A DNA stretch of 19,519 nucleotides from Cyclobacteriaceae bacterium (GTDB lineage: Bacteria > Bacteroidota > Bacteroidia > Cytophagales > Cyclobacteriaceae), in NCBI GenBank assembly GCA_009885605.1, contig VFKK01000306.1, positions 1 to 19,519 on the forward strand, written 5' to 3'. This document shows positions 1 to 7,001 of this stretch, in pieces; positions within the stretch are counted from its first letter, which is position 1; each line of letters starts with the position of its first letter. The notes beneath the pieces were generated by a model that made no database searches, had not been told where the DNA came from, and saw nothing but the letters and a program-made list of their open reading frames with translations. The translations under genes were made by a program, and so were the position numbers.

Positions 1-484
1 GAGCTGCAAGCTTGTCCTGAGTGAGTTCAGCAATTACTTTCTGAGCCAAATCAGGTCTTCCCACATCACCTATAAATAAGGTATCACCTGTGAAAACCGC
101 CTCTTCTTTTCCTTCTTCATTGATGAGAAGATAGCATGAGCTCTCCATGGTGTGACCCGGAGTGTGGATCAGCTTTATTTTTATCTTTCCAAGGGTAAAT
201 ACTTGGTTGTCTTCAGCGATCACTGCATCAAACCCTAATTTCATCCCGGTTGGGCCATAAACAATCTTTGCTCCGGTTTTGGCTGCCAGATCCTGGTGGC
301 CGGAAACGAAATCAGCGTGGAAGTGTGTCTCAAATACATACTTGATTTTAGCGTTTCTTCTCTCTGCTTTTTCAATGTATGGCTGAACCTCTCTCAGTGG
401 ATCGATCACTGCAGCTTCTCCGTCTGATTCAATGTAGTATGCTCCTTGAGCAAGACATCCGGTATAGATTTGTTCGATTAACAT
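1..484 (-). CDS. MBL-fold metallo-hydrolase, persulfide dioxygenase-like (3' end outside window)
   Basis: The visible 161 residues are the N-terminal part of a metallo-β-lactamase-fold hydrolase. The metal-binding motif THFHADFVSGH is seen at about residues 53–63 (H54, H56, D58, H63), followed by HTPGH ending at H111 and TGD at 132–134. GDVGRPDL at about 139–146 is typical of the ETHE1/CstB-type persulfide dioxygenases and MBL–rhodanese fusions, which oxidise sulfane sulfur on low-molecular-weight thiols with a mononuclear iron. Whether rhodanese domains follow cannot be seen because the gene runs off the left edge. The start is ATG at 484–482, and the frame opens MLIEQIYTGC as in relatives. 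It lies 88 bp downstream of a co-directional thioredoxin gene and has its own −7 promoter-like element. A generic MBL hydrolase is the alternative assignment. Confidence 0.85.
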   Translation of the reverse strand, partial: MLIEQIYTGCLAQGAYYIESDGEAAVIDPLREVQPYIEKAERRNAKIKYVFETHFHADFVSGHQDLAAKTGAKIVYGPTGMKLGFDAVIAEDNQVFTLGKIKIKLIHTPGHTMESSCYLLINEEGKEEAVFTGDTLFIGDVGRPDLAQKVIAELTQDKLAA

Positions 485-521
485 ATGGTCTTCTATTTTA
501 TGGTTTCAGTTAAATTTTTGT

Positions 522-529
522 CAAAATTA
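522..529 (-). promoter_or_regulatory. Putative −7 element TAATTTTG for the MBL hydrolase gene
   Basis: On the minus strand this octamer matches the Bacteroidota −7 consensus TAnnTTTG exactly and ends 37 nt before the ATG at 484. No clear TTG is seen at the −33 position, so it is a candidate only. If used, the MBL gene can be transcribed separately from the upstream thioredoxin gene. Confidence 0.4.
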
Positions 530-572
530 TAGAGCTAAGCTTTTTTCTAAAATGACTTTTGTCACATTCAGA

Positions 573-893
573 TCAGGCTTTTGCCAGAATATTACTTTCG
601 ATAGATTTGACAAGTTGATGGGCGGGAACTACTCCGGATTCTCTCCAAAGGATTTTTCCTTTTTGGAAAAGGATAAAAGTAGGCACGCCTCGCACTTGAA
701 ATTTGCTGGCAGCTAATGGGTTTTTGTCCACATCTACTTTTACAATTTTCACTTTCTCTCCCATCTTCTTGGCTGTTTCTTCCAGAATTGGCTGCATCAT
801 TTTGCATGGCCCGCACCAGGTTGCAAAGAAATCTACCAATATTGGTGTGTCCCCATCGATCAATTCTTGAAATGTTTTTGGTTGCTCGTTCAT
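573..893 (-). CDS. trxA: Thioredoxin
   Basis: This 106-residue protein is a single thioredoxin domain. It carries the redox motif W26-C27-G28-P29-C30, the preceding VDFFAT strand, the central KVDVDKNP strand (about 52–59) and the cis-proline in GVPTF (P71). It reduces protein disulfides in the cytoplasm using thioredoxin reductase, which is not in this window. The frame stays open upstream to an ATG at 1070, but that start would run through the whole divergent promoter region and past the start of the opposite gene. It would also add about 59 residues foreign to the family, so the ATG at 893 is chosen, giving the normal thioredoxin length. The gene is transcribed toward the MBL hydrolase and is divergent from the DUF2723 gene. 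A TAnnTTTG element lies 25 nt upstream. Confidence 0.95.
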   Translation of the reverse strand: MNEQPKTFQELIDGDTPILVDFFATWCGPCKMMQPILEETAKKMGEKVKIVKVDVDKNPLAASKFQVRGVPTFILFQKGKILWRESGVVPAHQLVKSIESNILAKA

Positions 894-917
894 AGCTTCA
901 CAATTTAAATGACGGAA

Positions 918-925
918 CAAAAGTA
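918..925 (-). promoter_or_regulatory. Putative −7 element TACTTTTG for thioredoxin
   Basis: Read on the minus strand this is an exact match to TAnnTTTG, ending 25 nt before the thioredoxin ATG, which would leave a short 5' leader. No good TTG −33 box is seen at the usual 17–23 bp. The same nonamer, TTACTTTTG, occurs before the methyltransferase gene at 4899. Confidence 0.45.
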
Positions 926-989
926 AGGTGCTCTGGAGTTCGAAACAGTAATAATTATCACATGAGATAATGAGGGGTATGAGGACAAA

Positions 990-1014
990 ACTTTTAAAAA
1001 GTGCTAAAAAGTCC
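990..1014. repeat. Tandem 10-bp repeat TAAAAAGT(G/C)C with an overlapping ACTTTT/AAAAGT dyad
   Basis: Two head-to-tail decamers at 995–1004 and 1005–1014 differ at one base, so the unit repeats exactly once per DNA helical turn. The first copy also forms the right half of a perfect 6-1-6 palindrome (990–1002). The block lies in the divergent intergenic region, just upstream of the candidate promoter for the DUF2723 gene. It may be a regulator-binding site, or chance in AT-rich DNA. Confidence 0.4.
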
Positions 1015-1020
1015 TGAGAT

Positions 1021-1059
1021 GGAGATAATTTATTTATTTTCGTCCCTCTAATTATCTCC
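1021..1059. promoter_or_regulatory. Perfect 10-bp inverted repeat enclosing a candidate −7 element, before the DUF2723 gene
   Basis: The arms GGAGATAATT (1021–1030) and AATTATCTCC (1050–1059) are perfect reverse complements separated by 19 bp. The right arm ends 3 bp before the ATG at 1063. Within the spacer, TATTTTCG at 1035–1042 matches TAnnTTTG at all but one fixed position. If transcription starts near 1047, only the right arm would be in the mRNA, so the dyad fits a DNA operator better than an RNA hairpin. A longer transcript could fold and hide the start codon instead. Confidence 0.45.
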
Positions 1060-1062
1060 TTA

Positions 1063-4047
1063 ATGCTCAATTATAAGCAAATAAATAACCTGACCGGTTG
1101 GGTCATTTTTTTGGTAGCCACCCTGGTCTATATACTTACAGTCGAACAAACAGCCAGTTTCTGGGATCCGGGAGAGTTTATTGCGGTGTCTTACAAGCTG
1201 CAAGTCCCTCACCCTCCGGGTGCTCCGTTCTTCCTTTTGGTGTATCGGATGTTCAGCGTTTTTGCCTTTGGTGACCCGCTTCAAATAGCCTTTTGGATGA
1301 ATGTTGGAAGTGCTTTGTTCTCAGGATTCACCATTCTGTTTCTGTTTTGGTCCATTACCCTATTTGGAAAAAGGCTCTTCAAAATCGAAGAAGGCAAGGA
1401 AGACAAAGGCCAGATAATCTCCTTAATGGGTGCCGGAATCGTTGGCTCCTTGGTTTACACTTTCTCAGACAGCTTCTGGTTTTCGGCAGTCGAGGCGGAA
1501 GTTTACGCCATGTCATCCTTCTTTACGGCGATTGTAATATGGGCCTTCCTGAAGTGGGACGTGATCAAAGATCCAAAAGAGGAGAACCGTTGGATGATTT
1601 TCATCGCTTATCTAGTTGGACTTTCTATCGGAGTGCACTTGTTGAATTTAGTCACTTTGCCAGCTTTGGCACTGATCTATTATTTCAAAAAGTATCTTAA
1701 GCCAACCCTGAAAGGAGCAATTTTCGCCATGTTCCTCGGTGGTGTAGCTCTGATTATCATCAACAACCTGATTATCCCCGGCCTTCCAAGTTTGGCCGGA
1801 TCGATGGAAATCTTCTTTGTTAATTCCATTGGACTTCCTTTTGGGGCAGGGATAATTTTCTTTGCTATTCTGTTTTTAGGAGCTTTGTTTTTTGCCTACC
1901 GATATTCAAGAATCAAAGAAAAAGCGATCCTCAATACAGTCTTGCTTTCTCTGATTTTCATCCTGATTGGCTATGGTTCTTATGCATTGATCGTTGTTCG
2001 TGCGAATCAGGACCCTATCATCAATGAGAATGCGCCAAGTGATATAGTAAGCTATGTGTCCTATCTCAAGCGTGAGCAATATGGCTACAGACCTCTGCTT
2101 CACGGGCAGTATTTCACAGCAGAACTGGTCGATCAGGAAGAAGGTGACCCGGTTTACATGAAAGGAAAAGATAAGTATGAGATCGTGGATTATGACTTGA
2201 AAAACACGTACGATCCTGCGAAAACAACCATTCTTCCAAGAATTTATTCCACTCAGGAAAATCATAAAAGAATCTACAGATCTAAGCTAGGCCTTAGAGA
2301 GGGCCAGGAACCAACTTTTGGTGACAACCTCTATTTCATGTTTACTCACCAACTGGGACATATGTACTGGAGATATTTTATGTGGAATTTCTCGGGACGT
2401 GAAAGTGATTTTTCGGACGCACCCTGGACAGGAATCGGAGATGCGTTGAGTGACAAATACCCAGACTACATCAAGGAAAACAAAGCGCATAATAATTACC
2501 TGATGCTTCCGCTGATTCTGGGAGTAATTGGCTTGCTATTCCAGGCAAAAGTGGACCCCAAATCATTCTATGTAAACCTGATGCTCTTCCTGATGATGGG
2601 AGTTGTATTGGTTTTGTATCTGAACTCTCCGCCTGTTGAACCTCGGGAACGGGATTATATCTACGTCGGAAGTTTCTACGCCTTTGCTATTTGGATTGGA
2701 ATGGGAGTTTTGGCAATCGGAAATATGATCGCCAAGGCGAATAAAAATCTGGCAGTTGCGGGAATTATCGCAACACTGATTACACTTCCGATTGCAGGAT
2801 TAGTAGCCAGTCAAAACTGGAATGACCACAATAGAAAGGGCCGTTATTTCTCAGTGGATTCCGCAAGAAACTTCCTTGCATCGTGCGCTCCAAACGCAAT
2901 TCTATTTACTGGAGGTGACAATGATACTTTCCCACTTTGGTATGTGCAGGAAGTAGAAGGTTTCCGAACAGACGTTCGAGTAATCGTATTGAGCTATTTT
3001 GATACCGATTGGTACGTGGAGCAAATGACCCGGCCTGTCAACGAATCTGACGCATTACCTTTCTCTTTGGCACCGGAACGATATCAGAAAGGAACAAATG
3101 ATGTTCTTTATGTAACAGAAAGAGAAGGACTGAATGCCATATCCGTGAATGAGTATCTCAAGCTTTTGAACTCAGGTTCTGAATTGTTGAGAATGCAAAC
3201 CGGAGGAAAAAGCGTCGTGAACATGGTTCCATCCCGAAATCTGATTTTAGATGTGGACAGTGCTGACGTGGTAAATAAAAATATCATTCCTGCAGAATTT
3301 GCTCCTTTGTTTACCCCGCAAATGAATCTCCAGGTAAAAGGTCAGTATGTCACCAAAGGAACCTTGATGCTGATCGATTTAATCACCAGCAATAATTGGG
3401 AAAGACCTATTTACTTTAATAATACTTCGCTTGCCACGATTGGAATCAATCTCGATGAACACGTGGTGATGGAAGGGTTGACCTATCGTTTACTACCAAT
3501 TCGCAAGCCGGAGTTCATCCGCGAAGAACTTGTGAATCCGGATCTTGCGATGAAGAATTTCATGGAGAATTTCGCCTTCCGTGGAATGGACAATCCTGAT
3601 GCATACCTGGACGAAGAATACAGACGATTTGCATCCAATCACAGAAGTGCATTGAATAGCATCGTGATTGCTCTATTGGATCAGAATCGCATGGAAGACG
3701 CTGCTACTCTGCTAAACTACGGATTGAAAGTGATGCCGAATGAATCTATTCCTTATGATCTCTCAAGTGGCCAATCTGTCCCTCTTTTCTTTGAAGTCGG
3801 GGAAGATGAGAAAGCCCTGGACATCATTGATAAGGTCTCGAAAAAGTCATTGGACATGATTGAGTTTTATACCGAGGAAGGCAGACCGTACGATAGAGAT
3901 ATGATGATTTCTGTGGAAATGGTGAAATATTTCATTCCTCTCCTCGAAGAAAGAGGCTATCAGGAAAAAGTTCAGGAACTGAAACTACGAATGGAGAAAT
4001 TCCTGGGACCTGAAGAAAAAGGAGGCAGTTTGATTCCGAGGAATTAA
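1063..4047 (+). CDS. DUF2723 (GT117-like) polytopic membrane protein, probable GT-C-type glycosyltransferase
   Basis: This 994-residue protein belongs to the DUF2723 family, which some databases label glycosyltransferase family 117. It starts with a membrane helix (about 12–30), then an acidic motif DPGEF (35–39) in the first external loop. This resembles the acidic loop motif of GT-C enzymes such as protein O-mannosyltransferases, which take sugar from a polyprenyl phosphate. Further hydrophobic segments lie at about 60–100, 135–320 and 480–600, with a soluble loop at 320–480. Residues from about 600 to the end are soluble, and the last 150 are helical with a TPR-like look. The ATG at 1063 opens directly into the family N-terminus. 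The gene stands alone: it is divergent from thioredoxin and convergent with a methyltransferase gene across a shared terminator. Substrate and acceptor are unknown, and a role in envelope glycosylation is inference. Confidence 0.85.
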   Translation: MLNYKQINNLTGWVIFLVATLVYILTVEQTASFWDPGEFIAVSYKLQVPHPPGAPFFLLVYRMFSVFAFGDPLQIAFWMNVGSALFSGFTILFLFWSITLFGKRLFKIEEGKEDKGQIISLMGAGIVGSLVYTFSDSFWFSAVEAEVYAMSSFFTAIVIWAFLKWDVIKDPKEENRWMIFIAYLVGLSIGVHLLNLVTLPALALIYYFKKYLKPTLKGAIFAMFLGGVALIIINNLIIPGLPSLAGSMEIFFVNSIGLPFGAGIIFFAILFLGALFFAYRYSRIKEKAILNTVLLSLIFILIGYGSYALIVVRANQDPIINENAPSDIVSYVSYLKREQYGYRPLLHGQYFTAELVDQEEGDPVYMKGKDKYEIVDYDLKNTYDPAKTTILPRIYSTQENHKRIYRSKLGLREGQEPTFGDNLYFMFTHQLGHMYWRYFMWNFSGRESDFSDAPWTGIGDALSDKYPDYIKENKAHNNYLMLPLILGVIGLLFQAKVDPKSFYVNLMLFLMMGVVLVLYLNSPPVEPRERDYIYVGSFYAFAIWIGMGVLAIGNMIAKANKNLAVAGIIATLITLPIAGLVASQNWNDHNRKGRYFSVDSARNFLASCAPNAILFTGGDNDTFPLWYVQEVEGFRTDVRVIVLSYFDTDWYVEQMTRPVNESDALPFSLAPERYQKGTNDVLYVTEREGLNAISVNEYLKLLNSGSELLRMQTGGKSVVNMVPSRNLILDVDSADVVNKNIIPAEFAPLFTPQMNLQVKGQYVTKGTLMLIDLITSNNWERPIYFNNTSLATIGINLDEHVVMEGLTYRLLPIRKPEFIREELVNPDLAMKNFMENFAFRGMDNPDAYLDEEYRRFASNHRSALNSIVIALLDQNRMEDAATLLNYGLKVMPNESIPYDLSSGQSVPLFFEVGEDEKALDIIDKVSKKSLDMIEFYTEEGRPYDRDMMISVEMVKYFIPLLEERGYQEKVQELKLRMEKFLGPEEKGGSLIPRN

Positions 4048-4061
4048 GCAACTTATTCCAA

Positions 4062-4099
4062 AAAAAAGCCGGCATGATATCAATCATTCCGGCTTTTTT
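4062..4099. terminator. Bidirectional intrinsic terminator
   Basis: The stem AAAAAAGCCGG/CCGGCTTTTTT is extended by ATGAT/ATCAT after one C·T mismatch, with a 4-nt loop. A-tract and T-tract flank it, so it works as a U-tailed hairpin on either strand. It lies between the ends of the convergent DUF2723 and methyltransferase genes and probably serves both. Confidence 0.85.
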
Positions 4100-4122
4100 G
4101 TTTTGAAGAATTCTTCAATCAA

Positions 4123-4899
4123 TTATTTCTTTCTCAACACATAAAATAAATCCAATCCCTTTGCAGGATCCTCGACTAGCGGATAATCCTCGTGGGAGAT
4201 CTGAAGCACGCTTGCACCTTGTTCTTTGTGAAGCTTATTTCGATTCATTCGATTTAAAATCTCAAAGGGCATTCTCAAAACCCAGGTCGGCAACTTATGC
4301 TGAAGATCCAGAATATCAAATCGCATTATTTTCTGAACTGATTTACGGTTGGCGTCATGATAGGCCCAGACTTTCTCATTTCCTCCGATTCCTCTTGCCT
4401 CTACCGAATCAAAAATCTGGGAACAAAGAGTAATTAACTGGTGAGGAGTATATTCCCGCTCATGCCACGGATTCCTCGAAAGGGTGTGGTTGATGTTCGG
4501 AGTTGAGATAATTGCCTTTCCTCCGGGCTTGAGCATCCGATATATTTCCTGGAGAAACAATTTATCATTAGGAATATGCTCGATTACCTGAAAACTCACA
4601 ATAGTATCAAAATAATCGTCTGCTATTCCTTCAAAGGGTGGAATGACGGCCTGTCTGAATTCGATACCAGGGAATTTAACTTTCAAAGAATCAATCACTT
4701 CCTGAATCTTATCAAGTCCTAGATAGCTATCGGCCAAAGGCAGCAAAGTCTCCACTCCTCTTCCTTCTCCGCAGCCTACTTCCAGCAATTTGCCGGATAT
4801 CCAAGGCTGTGCAGCAATGTATGCTTTGAGCAATCGTTGATGAATTGGGTTGTCGCTGACCAACTTGTCAGAGGCGATTTCCGTTGTATAGGTAGCCAT
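4123..4899 (-). CDS. Class I SAM-dependent methyltransferase
   Basis: This 258-residue cytosolic protein has the Rossmann-type methyltransferase fold. It shows motif I LEVGCGEG (39–46), an acidic residue D63 after strand 2 for the SAM ribose, the segment DTIVSFQVIEHIPN (about 98–111) and the post-motif LKPGGKAIISTPN (123–135). The arrangement matches the UbiG/Methyltransf_11–23 group of small-molecule methyltransferases, but the acceptor cannot be told from sequence. The C-terminal 100 residues (HEREYTPHQL and onward) are also found in methyltransferases of polysaccharide and lipid pathways, which is only a weak hint. The start ATG at 4899 is the first in the frame after the divergent promoter region. 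It is transcribed alone, away from the GWxTD gene and toward the shared terminator. Confidence 0.9.
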   Translation of the reverse strand: MATYTTEIASDKLVSDNPIHQRLLKAYIAAQPWISGKLLEVGCGEGRGVETLLPLADSYLGLDKIQEVIDSLKVKFPGIEFRQAVIPPFEGIADDYFDTIVSFQVIEHIPNDKLFLQEIYRMLKPGGKAIISTPNINHTLSRNPWHEREYTPHQLITLCSQIFDSVEARGIGGNEKVWAYHDANRKSVQKIMRFDILDLQHKLPTWVLRMPFEILNRMNRNKLHKEQGASVLQISHEDYPLVEDPAKGLDLFYVLRKK

Positions 4900-4919
4900 A
4901 CAAAATTTTACTATTTTGG

Positions 4920-4927
4920 CAAAAGTA
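4920..4927 (-). promoter_or_regulatory. Putative −7 element TACTTTTG for the methyltransferase gene
   Basis: This is an exact TAnnTTTG match on the minus strand, ending 21 nt before the ATG at 4899 inside the 61-bp divergent intergenic region. No clear −33 TTG is present at the expected distance. Confidence 0.45.
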
Positions 4928-4960
4928 ACCTTAATTTTTAAAACCCGAGATCAGTACCCG

Positions 4961-6196
4961 ATGAACCATCTTAAAATCCGAACTCTGATTTTTTCAATCC
5001 TCCTCACAGGTTTTATTCTACCTGCTTATTCCCAAAAAAACGTAGGCAATTTAAATCAGGCACTTAGGTATTCCCGATACTCCAGAATCGCCTTGAAAAT
5101 CATCCCGATTAAGGAAAGTGCTACCCGCTTCAAGCTCCAATGCCTGGTAGAAAAAATAGAGGACAAGCCGGATTTCAATACCTACAGCTTTTCCTATTCC
5201 ATTTTGGAAAGCTATGAAGACGAAATCACTTCAGAAAAAACCAACTTATTGACAAGAGATAACCTGAAATATGATACTGAAAGGCATTGGGTTTTCGAGA
5301 TTCCTGTAGAGATCCTCGAAGATGAGCAAACTTCGATTGCTTTATTTACAGCACTCGATACCAGACAGGGCGATGAGTACAATTTTAGCATAGATCTCAA
5401 GAGCTCTTATGTCTCAGGTCACCCAGACTTTGGCGCTTATTTCGCCAATAATGTCGCGTTTGATCAAAATTATTTAAACACCGGAGAATTTTTACTTTTC
5501 AAATCTGATGGTGGCCCAAACCTGCATCTGTTTTATTACCCGATCGATTTCGAAGTTCCTTTCCCTCCGATGGAAACCAAATCACCTTCCATTCCTAAGG
5601 AACTTCAAGTAGTGGATGAAGGTGATTTTCTGGCAAACGTTCCAAAAAGTTTCGATAAAAAAGGTTATTATTTTATCCAAAGCGATACATCCAAAACTTC
5701 AGGTTTGATTTTGAAAACTACTCATGAGGCATTCCCAAAAGTGAAAGACTGGGATGAAATGGTTGAGATAGTCACCTACATCTCTACCCGAAAAGAACAT
5801 GAGACCCTCCTTTTGGCTGAGGATAAGAAGAAAGCACTTGATGAATATTGGTACGGACTTACCCGAAATCCTGATGTCGCCAAGGACCTGATCCGTGAAT
5901 ATTTCCGTCAGGTGGAGTTTGCAAACATCTTATTTACAGATTTTAAAGAAGGCTGGAAAACCGACAAAGGCATGGTCTACATCGTGATGGGTGCTCCACA
6001 AGATGTGAACTTTTACCTCGACAGAGAAGTGTGGACTTACGGAGGAATGGATGAGAGTTCAAAAATTCGCTTTACTTTTGCCCGCGTAAAGAATATTCTC
6101 ACCCCACACTATTACGTGTTGAACCGCTCAAGGGCTTATCAGCCTGTATGGTTCAAAAACATTTCAATATGGAGAAGCGGAAAGATGGCTTTTTAA
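4961..6196 (+). CDS. Secreted GWxTD domain-containing protein
   Basis: This 411-residue protein has a clear type I signal peptide: basic NHLKIR, a hydrophobic core about 9–20, and a likely cleavage after PAYS (residue 24). The C-terminal third holds the signature GWKTD at 331–335, followed by GMVYIVMGAPQDV, which defines the GWxTD domain. The family is widespread in Bacteroidota and has no established biochemical role. The middle part looks β-rich and is preceded by a 100-residue region without recognisable motifs. A TTG at 4916 would lengthen the frame by 15 residues, but it lies in the divergent promoter region and would bury the signal peptide, so ATG 4961 is preferred. The 3' end overlaps the start of rlmB by 28 bp, which suggests co-transcription and perhaps translational coupling. 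The mature protein should act in the periplasm or at the outer membrane. Confidence 0.85.
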   Translation: MNHLKIRTLIFSILLTGFILPAYSQKNVGNLNQALRYSRYSRIALKIIPIKESATRFKLQCLVEKIEDKPDFNTYSFSYSILESYEDEITSEKTNLLTRDNLKYDTERHWVFEIPVEILEDEQTSIALFTALDTRQGDEYNFSIDLKSSYVSGHPDFGAYFANNVAFDQNYLNTGEFLLFKSDGGPNLHLFYYPIDFEVPFPPMETKSPSIPKELQVVDEGDFLANVPKSFDKKGYYFIQSDTSKTSGLILKTTHEAFPKVKDWDEMVEIVTYISTRKEHETLLLAEDKKKALDEYWYGLTRNPDVAKDLIREYFRQVEFANILFTDFKEGWKTDKGMVYIVMGAPQDVNFYLDREVWTYGGMDESSKIRFTFARVKNILTPHYYVLNRSRAYQPVWFKNISIWRSGKMAF

Positions 6197-6945
6197 TCGA
6201 AAAAGGAGCCCAGGAAAAAGATTTTATATTTGGTACCAGAGCTGTAATGGAGTCTATCCATGCAGGAAAAGATATTGATAAAGTCCTCGTTCAGAAAGAA
6301 CTTAATAACGATTTGATCAAAGAATTGCTCACGCTATGCAAAGCTGAGAAAATTCCAGTGGTACGAGTTCCGGATGCCAAACTTGATCGAATAACCCGTA
6401 AAAATCACCAGGGAGTAGTTGCGCAGATGTCTGCCATTGAGTACGCTTCATTGGACAATGTAATTGACAGTTGCTTCGCTGTTGGCAAATCTCCTTTAAT
6501 TCTGATCCTTGATAGAATCACCGATGTGAGAAACTTTGGTGCAATCGCCAGAACTGCGGAATGTGCCGGAGTAGATGCAATTGTAATTCCTGAAAAAGGA
6601 AGTGCTCAGATCAACGCCGATGCAATCAAAACTTCAGCCGGAGCGCTCAATTTTATTCCAATAGTCCGCGTAAGAAACCTTTTCTATACTTGTCGAGATA
6701 TTCAGAAAATGGGATTGACTTTGGTAGCAATCACTGAAAAAACCCAAAAAAGCATGTATGATGCCGATTTTGCTTCCCCTGTTGCTTTGGTTATGGGATC
6801 GGAAGAAGACGGAATCTCCCAGGATCTAATAGGAATCATGGACGACAAAGTGAAAATCCCGATGATCGGAAATATAGAAAGTTTGAACGTGTCTGTATCC
6901 GCCGGAGTGGTGATTTACGAAGCAATCAGACAACGAAAAAAATAA
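6169..6945 (+). CDS. rlmB: 23S rRNA (guanosine 2'-O)-methyltransferase RlmB-like, TrmH/SPOUT family
   Basis: The 258-residue protein has the two parts of RlmB-type enzymes. An N-terminal L30e-like substrate-binding domain (FGTRAVMESI at 21–30, to about 95) is followed by a C-terminal SPOUT methyltransferase domain. All three SPOUT motifs are visible: LDRITDVRNFGAIARTAE (114–131, with the conserved N and R), VMGSEEDGIS (208–217) and IPMIGNIESLNVSVSAGV (230–247), which form the trefoil knot that binds SAM. By family it methylates a guanosine ribose of 23S rRNA (G2251 in E. coli), although TrmH-like paralogues act on tRNA, so the exact target is less sure. An in-frame ATG at 6148 would add seven residues. 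ATG 6169 is chosen because MEKRKDGF looks like a natural N-terminus. Either start overlaps the GWxTD gene. Confidence 0.88.
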   Translation: MEKRKDGFLIEKGAQEKDFIFGTRAVMESIHAGKDIDKVLVQKELNNDLIKELLTLCKAEKIPVVRVPDAKLDRITRKNHQGVVAQMSAIEYASLDNVIDSCFAVGKSPLILILDRITDVRNFGAIARTAECAGVDAIVIPEKGSAQINADAIKTSAGALNFIPIVRVRNLFYTCRDIQKMGLTLVAITEKTQKSMYDADFASPVALVMGSEEDGISQDLIGIMDDKVKIPMIGNIESLNVSVSAGVVIYEAIRQRKK

Positions 6946-6962
6946 GTGTAGTGATTAAAATG

Positions 6963-7001
6963 AAAAAGCGGGTGACTTAAATAAAGTCATCCCCTTTTTT
7001 T
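6963..7001. terminator. Bidirectional terminator overlapping the end of manC
   Basis: The stem GGGTGACTT (6970–6978) pairs with AAGTCATCCC (6984–6993) with one bulged T and a 5-nt loop. It is preceded by an A-tract and followed by seven T. It can end rlmB on the plus strand and manC on the minus strand. The manC stop codon (6979–6977) and its last codons lie inside the hairpin. Confidence 0.7.

Noticed and set aside
553..564. Possible terminator TGAC-TTTT-GTCA after thioredoxin
   Set aside because: The stem is only 4 bp with a weak T-run on the minus strand. That is too weak to call, so thioredoxin transcripts may continue into the MBL gene.
894..1070. N-terminal extension of thioredoxin from an ATG at 1070
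   Set aside because: It would add about 59 residues unrelated to thioredoxin, consume the divergent promoter region and overlap the start of the opposite gene. The 106-residue form from 893 is the family length.
1293..1700. 135-codon open frame in another frame inside the DUF2723 gene
   Set aside because: It is a shadow of the real gene, with no domain and no start signals.
4916..4960. TTG start for the GWxTD protein
   Set aside because: It lies in the divergent promoter region and would place 15 residues before a good signal peptide that begins at ATG 4961.
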